Both the position numbers and the translations under genes were made by a program. Source: Slackia heliotrinireducens DSM 20476 (GTDB lineage: Bacteria > Actinomycetota > Coriobacteriia > Coriobacteriales > Eggerthellaceae). From it: a DNA stretch of 64,000 nt. The notes under the pieces were generated by a model. That model was not told where the DNA came from. It ran no database searches and was given only the letters and a program-made list of their open reading frames with translations. Below are positions 51,915 to 60,719 of the stretch, piece after piece (positions within the stretch are counted from its first letter, which is position 1; each line of letters opens with the position of its first letter). Location of the stretch: contig NC_013165.1 in the NCBI RefSeq assembly GCF_000023885.1, forward strand, positions 1,116,001 through 1,180,000, read 5' to 3'.

Positions 51915-54096
51915 GGCGCGTGCTGCGGCAGGAGTCGAGCCCGGCTTCCAAAAACCCTTCCTTCCTCCAACCGCATATGTTGCGGCAGGGCTTTGGCTTG
52001 CAATCCTGGTCGGATTGGGCTTGTACCTGTCATGTCTGCAGGGTGAAGGCGTGCCTCAAGGCCTTTCGCCGGGTGAGCGGACCTTCACGCTTGAGCAGGA
52101 CGCCAAACGGACCGAGTTCGGATGGCATGCCGTGGCCACGGTCCGAGACGATGCGGGCAAAAGCCGCCGGGTGCAGGTGTCCTTTGACGATTGCGAGCGG
52201 TTTCTGGCTCGGGACAAGGTGGTCTCCTACGCGTTGTTCTCGGAGTTCGAACCCGACCGCGAGATGCGCTACCTCCAGCAAGGCGTGTGCGCCCGAGCGC
52301 GCCTGACCAGGCCCGACCGATGCGAACGCACAGGGTTGACGGGTACGATGCTTTCGGTCCGAGCTTGGTGCATGGACCGGATCGAAGCCCGAGACGGCAA
52401 AGGTTCGGCTCTGCTCGCGGCCGTGCTTCTGGGGGATCGGCTGCGGCTTGAAGAGGGCGGCCTCTACGACGACATGAAAGCCGTGGGCATGGCCCACATG
52501 GTGGCGGTGTCGGGGGCGCACCTGTCGGTGGTTTCGGCCTTCGTGATGATGGTCCTGAAGCGGATCGGCATGCCGAAAAGGGCGGTCGTCTGCGTCATCA
52601 TGGGATTCTTTGCGGCATATGCCCTGTTCACGGGGATGTCCATACCGGTGCTTCGGGCAGCGCTCATGTCATCGGTGCTCATCGGGGCCGTCTGGGGCGG
52701 AAGGCGTGGCTCGCCTCTGGCGGCGCTTTCGGTGTGCGTCTGCCTGCTGCTGGCTGCAAACCCTTACAACGCCTTCTCGCTGTCGTTCCTGCTCTCGGTG
52801 GGCTCGACGTTGGGAATCATCCTGTTCACAGGGCTTTTCGAGACGTGGCTTGGCAAGGCTTTAGGCGGAAGGTTTCCCACGGTGTGCAACACGGTGGCCT
52901 TGACCATGGCTGCCAATCTGGTGATCTTTCCAGTGGTGGCATCGGTATTCGCCCGGCTGCCCCTGCTATCGCCCGTGGCGAACCTGATTGCGGCGCCGGT
53001 GTTCTCGGTGCTGCTCATCGGGGGCCTGGCCGCGCTCGCGCTGTGTGCGGCGGCGCCTCCCTTGGGGTCTTTGGCGCTTGCGGTGTGCGCAGGTGCGGCG
53101 GATTTGTTCTGTTCGATCATGCATGCGTTGGCCCAAGTACCCTATGCAAGCCTGTTCAGCAGCTGGTCGGCGGGCGCTTCGACGGCCGTTTCGGTGGCGC
53201 TCATGGCCCTCATATGGAGGGTTTGGCCCAACCCCCGTGCGAAAACGGTTCGCCGCGCGCTGTGCGCTGCGGCTGCGGCGCTGCTCGTGTTCTTGCTTGT
53301 CGCCCCTCACATGGCCGGGGACGAGATCGTCATGCTGGACGTAGGGCAGGGGGACGCCTTCCTCATCCGTAGCCAGGGGAGGACGCTTCTGGTGGACACG
53401 GGCAACCAGGAGACCATGCTGTCCCAGGCGCTTGCACGGCATGGGGCCAACCGGCTGGACGCGTTGCTGGTGTCCCACCACGATGATGACCACTACGGTT
53501 CGCTTCCCGTCTTGAAATCCGCCCTTGCCGGCGGTAAGGTGTACGTGGCCCGCGAGACCTTCACGACGGAGGACAGGAACAACGACCTGCTTCTGGAAGC
53601 CGCCAAGCAGACGGTGGGCGCCGACGATGTGCGCGGCCTGTCGTTCGGCGACGTGCTGCAGGTGGGGCGGTTCACCTGCACGGTCGTGTGGCCCCATGCG
53701 TTTTGCGACAAGGGAGGCAACGCCGACAGCCTGTGTCTGCGGGTGGAATACGACGGGGACGGCGACGGTTCCTGCGATTTCACGGCGCTGTTCACAGGCG
53801 ACGCCGAAGCCGACCAGATTTCCGCCATGGTGGAGGAGGGGACCGTGGGAGACATCGATGTGCTGAAAGAAGGGCACCACGGCAGCCGCGCCGGTATGAC
53901 GCCGGAGTTGGCGTCGGCGCTTCGGCCGGAAGTGGTCCTGATCAGCGTGGGTGCTGACAACGATTACGGGCATCCCGCGCCCGAGACTGTCGAGACGCTG
54001 GAGGCTGCGGGCGCCCAGGTGTTCCGCACCGATGAAAATGGAGATGTGTCTTGCAGGTTCCGTGCCAACACCCTCGAAGTGCGCGCAATGCGCTAG
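51883..54096 (+). CDS. comEC: DNA internalisation protein ComEC/Rec2
   Basis: Membrane channel through which single-stranded DNA enters during transformation. The 737-residue protein has an N-terminal helix (about 28-46), an OB-like domain (about 60-175), the multi-helix competence domain (about 195-480, with HMVAVSGAHLSVV) and a C-terminal MBL-fold nuclease-like domain (about 480-737) with DVGQGDAFLIRS, SHHDDDHYGS and EGHHGSRAG. All three parts are intact, so natural transformation machinery may be functional. The start overlaps comEA. Confidence 0.93.
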   Translation: MPRLQTISASEARAAAGVEPGFQKPFLPPTAYVAAGLWLAILVGLGLYLSCLQGEGVPQGLSPGERTFTLEQDAKRTEFGWHAVATVRDDAGKSRRVQVSFDDCERFLARDKVVSYALFSEFEPDREMRYLQQGVCARARLTRPDRCERTGLTGTMLSVRAWCMDRIEARDGKGSALLAAVLLGDRLRLEEGGLYDDMKAVGMAHMVAVSGAHLSVVSAFVMMVLKRIGMPKRAVVCVIMGFFAAYALFTGMSIPVLRAALMSSVLIGAVWGGRRGSPLAALSVCVCLLLAANPYNAFSLSFLLSVGSTLGIILFTGLFETWLGKALGGRFPTVCNTVALTMAANLVIFPVVASVFARLPLLSPVANLIAAPVFSVLLIGGLAALALCAAAPPLGSLALAVCAGAADLFCSIMHALAQVPYASLFSSWSAGASTAVSVALMALIWRVWPNPRAKTVRRALCAAAAALLVFLLVAPHMAGDEIVMLDVGQGDAFLIRSQGRTLLVDTGNQETMLSQALARHGANRLDALLVSHHDDDHYGSLPVLKSALAGGKVYVARETFTTEDRNNDLLLEAAKQTVGADDVRGLSFGDVLQVGRFTCTVVWPHAFCDKGGNADSLCLRVEYDGDGDGSCDFTALFTGDAEADQISAMVEEGTVGDIDVLKEGHHGSRAGMTPELASALRPEVVLISVGADNDYGHPAPETVETLEAAGAQVFRTDENGDVSCRFRANTLEVRAMR

Positions 54097-54099
54097 ACT
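54094..54099 (+). promoter_or_regulatory. Candidate -10 box for leaderless holA mRNA
   Basis: TAGACT (54094-54099) contains the comEC stop and lies 6 nt before the holA ATG; no ribosome-binding site is present. This spacing would place the transcript start at or next to the start codon. No clear -35 box is seen. Confidence 0.35.
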
Positions 54100-54105
54100 G
54101 GTGCC

Positions 54106-55089
54106 ATGGCTGAATCTCAAGGGCTGTTGCCGGCATATCTCATCGTTGGTGAAGACGAATTGAAGCGCAATACCGTGCTCAAGCGTCTGCGCTCGCGCGT
54201 GGCCGCGTTGGGCGACATCGACTTCAACTCCGACTATTTCGAAGGTCCTAACGTGACCGGTGAAGACGTCGTCACATCCTGCAACACGGTGCCTTTCGCC
54301 AGCGACGTGCGCCTGGTGGTCGTCAAGAGCGGCGAGGGTTTGAAAAAAGCCGCAGCCACCGCCATCGCCGACTATCTTAAAGAGCCCTGCACCACCACGG
54401 TGCTTGCCGTCGTGGCCACCAAGATGGCCAAAAACACCGCGCTGTACAAGGCTATGGCCAAAGTGGGGCGTCAGGCGGTCATCGACTGCTCGCCTATGAC
54501 GAAGAAGGAGCTTCCCGATAAGGTTCGGGGTATGGCCCTGACCCATGGCTTCGGGATGAATCTGGATGCCGCCTCGCGTTTGGTGGACCTGGTGGGCGAA
54601 AACACCGTGCGGATCGATGCCGAGCTGCAGAAGATTGCTTTGGCTCATACCGGAAAGCAGCCCGTGGGCGTTTCCGAGGTGGAGGCGCTTGTGGCCCGCA
54701 CGGCCGAGGCCAAGCCTTGGGATTTCTCGGACGCCTTCGGCGCGCGCAACGTAAACCAGATGCTTGCGGTGTGGAACCGTCTGGACAGCGGGTCGGTGTT
54801 CGTCCTGCTGGGTAGATGCGTAACCGTGCTGCGCGAGCTTCTGACCTGCAAGGCGCTGGCCAAGCGAGGCCAGACCAGCCAGCAGGCCCTGGCGGCGGCT
54901 TTGGGCAACGTGCCTACCTGGAAGGTGAGGAACCATCAGGCTTGGGCGCGCCAATGGACCGCCGAGGAGTTGCGCCACGCCCTAAGCGCAGCCCGAGACT
55001 GCGAGCGCGCCATGAAGAGCGGATCGAACCCTGAAGACGCGTTTCTGAAATGGGTGCTCGAGACAGCACGCCGCCGTCCTGCGCGTTAG
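54106..55089 (+). CDS. holA: DNA polymerase III subunit delta
   Basis: Clamp-loader subunit that opens the sliding clamp. The 327-residue protein has the HolA layout: an N-terminal AAA+-like domain (about 1-145, YLIVGEDELKRNTVLKRL), a linker helical domain, and a C-terminal collar domain (about 215-327, including AFLKWVLETARR). The comEA-comEC-holA-rpsT order is widely conserved. There is no Shine-Dalgarno sequence before the ATG. Confidence 0.9.
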   Translation: MAESQGLLPAYLIVGEDELKRNTVLKRLRSRVAALGDIDFNSDYFEGPNVTGEDVVTSCNTVPFASDVRLVVVKSGEGLKKAAATAIADYLKEPCTTTVLAVVATKMAKNTALYKAMAKVGRQAVIDCSPMTKKELPDKVRGMALTHGFGMNLDAASRLVDLVGENTVRIDAELQKIALAHTGKQPVGVSEVEALVARTAEAKPWDFSDAFGARNVNQMLAVWNRLDSGSVFVLLGRCVTVLRELLTCKALAKRGQTSQQALAAALGNVPTWKVRNHQAWARQWTAEELRHALSAARDCERAMKSGSNPEDAFLKWVLETARRRPAR

Positions 55090-55116
55090 AACGAATCTAT
55101 ATAACCATCAACAGAA

Positions 55117-55140
55117 AAAGGCCCGTTCATCGGGCCTTTC
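55117..55140 (+). terminator. Terminator of the comEA-comEC-holA operon
   Basis: The 9-bp stem AAAGGCCCG/CGGGCCTTT has a TTCAT loop and is followed by CTG. Confidence 0.75.
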
Positions 55141-55187
55141 TGCATGGTGTGCGAAAGCGTTTGAGAATACTGGTTTTCGCCCCAACC

Positions 55188-55214
55188 AGAAAAAGCCCCG
55201 CGTGAACGGGGCTT
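55188..55214 (-). terminator. Terminator of rpsT
   Basis: On the minus strand the stem AAGCCCCG/CGGGGCTT is followed by TTTCT, 27 nt after the rpsT stop. Confidence 0.8.
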
Positions 55215-55240
55215 GGCGTTTCATCGGATTGAAGCCGAAG

Positions 55241-55729
55241 TTATTCGGCGGCTTCTTCCTCAGCGGCGGCTTCGGCAGCCTCGGCAGCCTTGCGGGCGGC
55301 GGCAGCGGCCTGAGCCTTCTCGGTGGCAGCGCGACGCTCGGCCTTGGCGGCAGCGGCAGCGGCGTAAGCCTCGGCCTTGGCAGCCTTCTTAGCGGCCTTC
55401 TTGGTGCCACCCTTGACGACGTTCTCCTTCTTGACCGGCTTGGGAGCAGCAGCGATGTCTTCGGGAGTGACGATGGTGTTCGCCAGCTTCATGACACCGG
55501 ACTTGCGGTTGGCAGCCTGGTTCTTGTGGATGACGCCCTTGGTAGCAGCCTTGTCCAGCAGGCGGCAGGCCTTCTGGGCAGCCACGTAAGCCTCGACGCC
55601 GTTGCCGGCAGCGACAGCTTCGCGGACCGCACGCACAGCGGTCTTCAGCTCGGACTTGATAGCCTTGTTGCGCATGCGAGCCTTCTCGGCGGTCAGGATG
55701 CGCTTCTTCTGACTCTTAATGTTCGCCAC
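55241..55729 (-). CDS. rpsT: 30S ribosomal protein S20 with long C-terminal extension
   Basis: Small-subunit ribosomal protein binding 16S rRNA. Residues 1-86 are canonical S20 ([20 protein letters not shown] at the start, [14 protein letters not shown] near 64-77). Residues 87-162 are an extra Ala/Lys/Glu-rich low-complexity tail that nearly doubles the usual length. The start is GTG at 55729 with GGAGGA 8 nt upstream. Its orientation is convergent with holA and divergent from engB. Confidence 0.94.
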   Translation of the reverse strand: MANIKSQKKRILTAEKARMRNKAIKSELKTAVRAVREAVAAGNGVEAYVAAQKACRLLDKAATKGVIHKNQAANRKSGVMKLANTIVTPEDIAAAPKPVKKENVVKGGTKKAAKKAAKAEAYAAAAAAKAERRAATEKAQAAAAARKAAEAAEAAAEEEAAE

Positions 55730-55850
55730 AGTTCATTCCTCCGATATTAAAATTATCATTCTCAAGCGAAAACCCGAAAAGTTTAGCACAGGACTTTCCA
55801 GTTTGCCATGGTCTGTTCGTTTGATATACCGTATCAGCACAATGACCACA

Positions 55851-55873
55851 ATCCTGCCTTCATAAGGTAGGAT
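55851..55873. repeat. Hairpin between rpsT and engB
   Basis: ATCCTGCCTT and AAGGTAGGAT form a 10-bp stem (one G-T wobble) with a CAT loop. A TGATA/TATCA dyad lies at 55822-55836. Both sit in the divergent promoter region; the role is unknown. Confidence 0.4.
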
Positions 55874-55937
55874 AGACACAGGTGGTCTCTGGCCGATCCA
55901 CGCATATCATGTCGGACAAACGCGACACGGAGTATAC

Positions 55938-56543
55938 ATGAATTACAACGAAGTTTCATTCAAGGCAGCATACGGCACCATAAATCAACTACCAAAATCC
56001 GTACGGCCGGAGATTTCCTTCGCCGGAAGGTCCAATGTGGGTAAGTCTTCGCTGCTGAACAAGCTGTTCAACCGCAAGGGTTTGGCAAAGGTCTCGTCCA
56101 CACCGGGTAAAACCGCGACCATCAACTTCTTCACGGCGTCCTCGGCGGATTTCGTGGACCTGCCCGGATACGGCTATGCCAAGGTGTCGAAGACCGAGCG
56201 CCAGCGTTGGTCGGGCCTCATCGAGGGCTACTTCCATCAGGACCGCAGGTTCGCGTTGGTGGTGTCGCTGATCGACATCCGCCATGCCGCAAGCGAACTG
56301 GACGTTCAGATGATAGATTTCCTTATGGAGGAGGGGCTGCCGTTCGTCGTGGTGCTCACCAAGGCGGACAAGCTTTCCAAATCCCAGGTGAACAGGCAGG
56401 TGGCCGCCATTCGCAAACAGCTGGGCTTCGAGCCTGAAGACCCCATCATCGCGGTCTCGTCCGAGAAGGGTACAGGCATCGACGTGCTCAAGCGTACCAT
56501 CGAGTACGCCATCCAGGAGGAGAAGAAGGAGTTTAGGGGATAG
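55938..56543 (+). CDS. engB: Ribosome biogenesis GTPase EngB (YihA/YsxC)
   Basis: Essential GTPase for late 50S assembly. The 201-residue protein has G1 GRSNVGKSS (about 30-38), switch I TPGKT, G3 DLPGYG (about 73-78), G4 TKADK (about 141-145) and G5 SSEKG. The ATG at 55938 has ACGGAG 9 nt upstream. It lies between rpsT (divergent) and lepA. Confidence 0.95.
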   Translation: MNYNEVSFKAAYGTINQLPKSVRPEISFAGRSNVGKSSLLNKLFNRKGLAKVSSTPGKTATINFFTASSADFVDLPGYGYAKVSKTERQRWSGLIEGYFHQDRRFALVVSLIDIRHAASELDVQMIDFLMEEGLPFVVVLTKADKLSKSQVNRQVAAIRKQLGFEPEDPIIAVSSEKGTGIDVLKRTIEYAIQEEKKEFRG

Positions 56544-56596
56544 CCCGTGGTTTCTTCGCGATGCCGCCCGCGGCGCGCATACCTTGGGCCCAACCC

Positions 56597-56605
56597 TGCT
56601 AGAAT
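56597..56605 (+). promoter_or_regulatory. Extended -10 promoter of lepA
   Basis: TGCTAGAAT (56597-56605) fits an extended -10 element and lies 9 nt before the lepA ATG. No ribosome-binding site is present, so the transcript is probably leaderless. Confidence 0.5.
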
Positions 56606-56614
56606 ACGCCCATT

Positions 56615-58420
56615 ATGACTATGAATCCTGAATACATACGCAATTTCAGCATCATCGCCCACATCGACCACGGCAAGTCCACCATTTCGGACCGCATCCT
56701 GGAGCTTACGGGAACCGTGGCGAAGCGCGATATGACCAACCAGCTGCTTGACAGCATGGATATCGAACGCGAACGCGGCATTACCATCAAAAGCCAGGCG
56801 GTCCGCGTCATGTACGACGCCGATGACGGCAACACCTACCAATTGAACCTGATCGACACCCCGGGCCACGTCGACTTCACCTATGAAGTCAGCCGAAGCC
56901 TTGCCGCGTGCGAAGGCGCCGTGCTGGTGGTGGACGCCACCCAGGGCGTCGAGGCCCAGACGGTGGCCAACGCCATGATGGCCATGAACGCCGATCTGGA
57001 GATCGTGCCTCTTATCAATAAGATCGATCTGCCTTCCGCCGAGCCCGAGCGGGTGAAGACGGAAATCGAGGACGGTCTGGCCATCTTGGCCGACGACGCC
57101 ATCTTGGCCAGCGGCAAGACGGGGGAGGGCATCCACGGGCTGCTCGAAGCCGTGGTGGGCCTCATTCCGCCTCCGGAGGGCGACTCCGAGGCGCCGCTGC
57201 GTGCGCTGATCTTCGACTCGTATTTCGACGCCTACCGCGGCGTGGTGGCCCTCATCCGTGTGGTGGACGGCCGTATCAAAAAGGGCGACCAGGTGCGCTT
57301 GATGGCCAACGACGCCCAAATCCTGGTTGAAGAGGTGGGCGCCCGCCGTCCCGCCGAGGTTGCCATGCCCGAGCTTGTTGCCGGCGAGGTGGGATACCTG
57401 GTCACAGGCCTGAAAGACGTTTCCCAGGTACGTGTCGGCGACACGCTGACTTCGCAGGTCAACGGCGCGAAGGAGCCGCTGCCCGGTTACCGCGAGGCAA
57501 AACCCATGGTGTATACGGGCCTGTTCCCGATCGATTCCGACCAGTACGAGCCGCTTAAAGAAGCCCTGGAGAAGCTGGCGTTGAACGACCCGGCGCTCGT
57601 CTGGGAGCCTGAAACCAGCCATGCGCTGGGCTTCGGCTTCCGCGTGGGCTTTCTGGGCCTTCTGCACATGGAAGTCATCAAGGAGCGCCTGGAGCGCGAG
57701 TTCAATCTGGACCTCATCGCCACGGCCCCTTCGGTGGAATACCATGTATATATGACGAACAAGGAGATGCTCAGCCTGCATTCGCCGCAGGACCTGCCCG
57801 ACCCCTCCGAAATCGAGCACATCGAGGAGCCGTACCTGCGCGCCACCATCATGGTGCCGCCGGATTATGTGGGCGCCGTCATGACGTTGGCCACCGAGCA
57901 CCGCGGCACGTTCAAAACCATGAACTATCTGTCCACCACCACGGTGGAGATGATCTGGGAAATCCCGTCCTCCGAGCTCATCATGGACTTCTTCGACCAG
58001 CTGAAAAGCCGCACGAAGGGCTACGCCAGCCTGGACTACGAGTTCTCGGGCTATAAGGAAGGCGCCCTGCAGAAGCTCGACATCCTGCTTTCCGGCAAAC
58101 CCATCGACGCGCTGTCGTTCATCGTGCACAAGGACAAGGCCTATGACCGCGGCCGTGTGCTTTGCGAGAAGCTCAAGGAGATCATTCCCCGTCAGCTGTT
58201 CGAGGTGCCTATCCAGGCGGCTGTGGGCGGACGCGTTCTGGCTCGTCAGACCGTGCGCGCCAAGCGCAAGGACGTTCTGGCCAAATGCTACGGCGGCGAC
58301 ATCTCCCGTAAGCGCAAGCTGTTGGAGAAGCAGAAGCAGGGCAAGAAGCGCATGAAGGCCATCGGCAACGTCGAGGTGCCGCAAGAGGCGTTCATGGCCA
58401 TTCTGAAAGTTGACGAATAA
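56615..58420 (+). CDS. lepA: Elongation factor 4 (back-translocase LepA)
   Basis: Translational GTPase that acts on stalled ribosomes and in 30S biogenesis. The 601-residue protein has AHIDHGKST (G1, about 13-21), the DTPGHVD G3 motif (about 82-88) and NKIDLP G4 (about 136-141), then the EF-G-like domains II, III and V and the LepA-specific C-terminal domain. An ATG at 56621 is an equally possible start. It overlaps hemW by one nucleotide (TAATG). Confidence 0.96.
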   Translation: MTMNPEYIRNFSIIAHIDHGKSTISDRILELTGTVAKRDMTNQLLDSMDIERERGITIKSQAVRVMYDADDGNTYQLNLIDTPGHVDFTYEVSRSLAACEGAVLVVDATQGVEAQTVANAMMAMNADLEIVPLINKIDLPSAEPERVKTEIEDGLAILADDAILASGKTGEGIHGLLEAVVGLIPPPEGDSEAPLRALIFDSYFDAYRGVVALIRVVDGRIKKGDQVRLMANDAQILVEEVGARRPAEVAMPELVAGEVGYLVTGLKDVSQVRVGDTLTSQVNGAKEPLPGYREAKPMVYTGLFPIDSDQYEPLKEALEKLALNDPALVWEPETSHALGFGFRVGFLGLLHMEVIKERLEREFNLDLIATAPSVEYHVYMTNKEMLSLHSPQDLPDPSEIEHIEEPYLRATIMVPPDYVGAVMTLATEHRGTFKTMNYLSTTTVEMIWEIPSSELIMDFFDQLKSRTKGYASLDYEFSGYKEGALQKLDILLSGKPIDALSFIVHKDKAYDRGRVLCEKLKEIIPRQLFEVPIQAAVGGRVLARQTVRAKRKDVLAKCYGGDISRKRKLLEKQKQGKKRMKAIGNVEVPQEAFMAILKVDE

Positions 58421-59538
58421 TGGCGTACGATCCTTACAAGGCGCTCTACATACATCTGCCGTTCTGCAAGCATCGCTGTGCGTACTGCGATTTCACCACG
58501 CGGGCTATCCCAAAGGATTCACCGGAGATCGGCGAGTATATCGAGAACCTGGTGCTGGACATCCGCCATGCCTCCCGCGAGGGCTTCCTTTCGCAGATCG
58601 AAACCGTCTACATCGGCGGCGGCACGCCCAGCTACATCGGCACGAAGCACCTGTCCAACCTGCTTTACACCCTCGGGGTGTCCATGCACCTGACGCCTGA
58701 GGTGGAATGCTCCATGGAGGCCAATCCGGAAAGCGTGACGCCCGAGCTCATCCGCGACATCTACGCGCTGGGGGTGAACCGCCTGTCCATCGGCGTGCAG
58801 AGCTTCGACGACGAGCTGCTCAAGCGCATGGACCGTATCCACGATGGGGCCCGCGCCAAAGAGGCCATCGCCATGGCCCAGGAGCGCTTCGACAACGTGT
58901 CCGTCGATCTGATGTGCGGCATCCCCGGCCAGACGCCGGAGATGTTTCTGGACAGCGTGCAGCAGGCCGTCGACCTGGGCGTCAAGCATGTCAGCATCTA
59001 TCCGCTTACCATTGAGGAGCACACGCCTCTGCAGCGCATGGTGGACGCCGGCGAAATCGAGATTCCGGAGGACCACGAAGACCGTGAGGCGCTCATGATG
59101 GGCATGGCTCCCAACGTGCTGCTTCCCGCGGGGTTCCACCGCTACGAGGTGGCGAGCTACGCCCTTGACGGGTACGAGTGCGAGCATAACAAGAAATACT
59201 GGACCGGCGTGCCTTACTACGGCATTGGCGTGTCGGCCGTGACCATGACCCAGAACGATTCCCGCCGCATGCGCAAGCAGGACGGGTACGTTGTGGACGA
59301 CCTGAACCGCCGCCAGATGATGGCCGAGGACCTCATGATGAAGATGCGCATGTCGCAAGGCGTGTCCGTCGACGAGGTCAAGGCCGCCGCCACCCTGCTG
59401 CCCAAAGTGCTCCAGGTGTTCCGCGACCTGCAGAAGGACAACCTGGTCAAGCTGGAAGACGACCGCTACAAGCCGACGCTTGGCGGCTGGCTTCTGGGCA
59501 ACGAGCTCTACGGACGCATCTATGAGCTGGCCCCTTAG
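58420..59538 (+). CDS. hemW: Radical SAM heme chaperone HemW
   Basis: HemN-related radical-SAM protein that binds and delivers heme; not a coproporphyrinogen oxidase. The 372-residue product has the cluster motif CKHRCAYC (C16, C20, C23) followed by DF, the HemW-type sequence lacking the fourth cysteine of HemN. GGGTPS and the substrate-side VQSF follow, with a C-terminal HemN domain (about 290-365). It is translationally coupled to lepA. Confidence 0.92.
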   Translation: MAYDPYKALYIHLPFCKHRCAYCDFTTRAIPKDSPEIGEYIENLVLDIRHASREGFLSQIETVYIGGGTPSYIGTKHLSNLLYTLGVSMHLTPEVECSMEANPESVTPELIRDIYALGVNRLSIGVQSFDDELLKRMDRIHDGARAKEAIAMAQERFDNVSVDLMCGIPGQTPEMFLDSVQQAVDLGVKHVSIYPLTIEEHTPLQRMVDAGEIEIPEDHEDREALMMGMAPNVLLPAGFHRYEVASYALDGYECEHNKKYWTGVPYYGIGVSAVTMTQNDSRRMRKQDGYVVDDLNRRQMMAEDLMMKMRMSQGVSVDEVKAAATLLPKVLQVFRDLQKDNLVKLEDDRYKPTLGGWLLGNELYGRIYELAP

Positions 59539-60547
59539 CGACCTTGCACCTGCCGGGCGCGTTCCCGTGGTTCTCGCCCCCATGGCGGGTGTGAACGACG
59601 TCATGTACCGCAGCATCTGCGTCGAAATGGGCGCCGACCTCACATTCACCGAGATGGTGTCTTCAAAGGCGCTTTCGTTCGCCAACGAGAAGACCCGCCG
59701 CCTGCTTGACACCGCACCCAACGAGCTGCATGTGGGCGTGCAGCTGTTCGGCCACGAACCCGATACCATGGCCCGCGAAGCGGCGTGGGTAGAGGATTCG
59801 CTGGGCGAGAAGCTGGTCTGCATCGATGTGAACATGGGCTGTCCTGCCAGAAAGATAATCAAGAAAGGCGACGGCTCGGCGCTGTTGAACACCCCGGATG
59901 TGGCACAGCAGATTGTCCGTCAAATCAAATCCCAGGTCAGTTGTCCTGTGACTGTGAAGTTCCGCAAGGGCTTCGCGGCAGGGGAGGACGTTGCCTGCGA
60001 TTTCGCGAAACGCATGGAAGACGCCGGAGCCGATTGGATGACGGTGCATGGGCGTACCACGGCCCAGATGTATTCGGGAGATGCCGATTGGGATGTGCTC
60101 GGACGCGTGAAGCGGTCGGTGTCGGTGCCTGTCATCGGCAACGGTGACATCAAACGCGGCGAAGACGCCCGCGCTATGGTGGACGCCACCGGGGTGGACG
60201 GCGTGATGATCGCCCGCGGAGCCCAAGGCAACCCTTGGATTTTCCCAGAGGCCGCAGCGGCTTTGGCGGGCGAGCCCGCCCCTGCCGAACCGACCGACGA
60301 GGAACGCGTCGCCATGGCTCGCCGCCATGCGTCGATGCTGGACGGATACATGGGCAACACCATCGTCTACATGCGCAAACACGTCATGTGGTATCTGCGC
60401 GGCGTTCCTGGCGTGCGCGAAGCCCGCGGCGCTTTGAACTCCTGCGTCACCATGGATGATTTCAACCGCGTGCTGGACAAGATACTGGTGGATGCGGCCG
60501 ACGTGCGTGCCCGCGAGGCGGCGTACCGCGCTGCGCCTGGCCGTTAA
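59522..60547 (+). CDS. dusB: tRNA-dihydrouridine synthase
   Basis: FMN enzyme reducing uridines in tRNA D-loops. The 341-residue protein has the N-terminal LAPMAGVND (18-26), the catalytic cysteine C107 in DVNMGCPARK, VKFRKGF and HGRTTAQMY for FMN and tRNA binding, and a helical C-terminal domain (about 255-341). The ATG at 59522 lies inside the end of hemW (17-nt overlap), so the two are coupled; the open frame continues further upstream but overlaps hemW more. Confidence 0.9.
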   Translation: MSWPLSDLAPAGRVPVVLAPMAGVNDVMYRSICVEMGADLTFTEMVSSKALSFANEKTRRLLDTAPNELHVGVQLFGHEPDTMAREAAWVEDSLGEKLVCIDVNMGCPARKIIKKGDGSALLNTPDVAQQIVRQIKSQVSCPVTVKFRKGFAAGEDVACDFAKRMEDAGADWMTVHGRTTAQMYSGDADWDVLGRVKRSVSVPVIGNGDIKRGEDARAMVDATGVDGVMIARGAQGNPWIFPEAAAALAGEPAPAEPTDEERVAMARRHASMLDGYMGNTIVYMRKHVMWYLRGVPGVREARGALNSCVTMDDFNRVLDKILVDAADVRAREAAYRAAPGR

Positions 60548-60612
60548 AGGGGCCGTTTGAGCCGTTAGGGCCGTCTCGCAATATGACGGGCTGGTAACTT
60601 TTCGCCACTTTT

Positions 60613-60639
60613 TTGGCACTTGACTGTTTCGGCTGCTAA
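60613..60639 (+). promoter_or_regulatory. CIRCE element and promoter of hrcA-dnaJ
   Basis: TTGGCACTT, nine bases, then GGCTGCTAA matches the CIRCE consensus TTAGCACTC-N9-GAGTGCTAA at 14 of 18 arm positions. TTGGCA (60613-60618) and TAAAAT (60637-60642), spaced 18 nt, form a promoter inside the operator, so HrcA would repress its own operon. Confidence 0.75.
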
Positions 60640-60653
60640 AATCTCACCGTACA

Positions 60654-60673
60654 GAAGCCCGAAGGGCTTTTTT
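60654..60673 (+). terminator. Short terminator-like hairpin in the hrcA leader
   Basis: AAGCCC/GGGCTT with a GAA loop is followed by TTTT. It starts within about 10 nt of the predicted transcript start, so it is either a dusB terminator placed after CIRCE or an early attenuator of hrcA. Confidence 0.6.
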
Positions 60674-60719
60674 CGTCATGCGTGTATTCGGATGGACTAG
60701 GGAAGGACGGTGATCGCAG

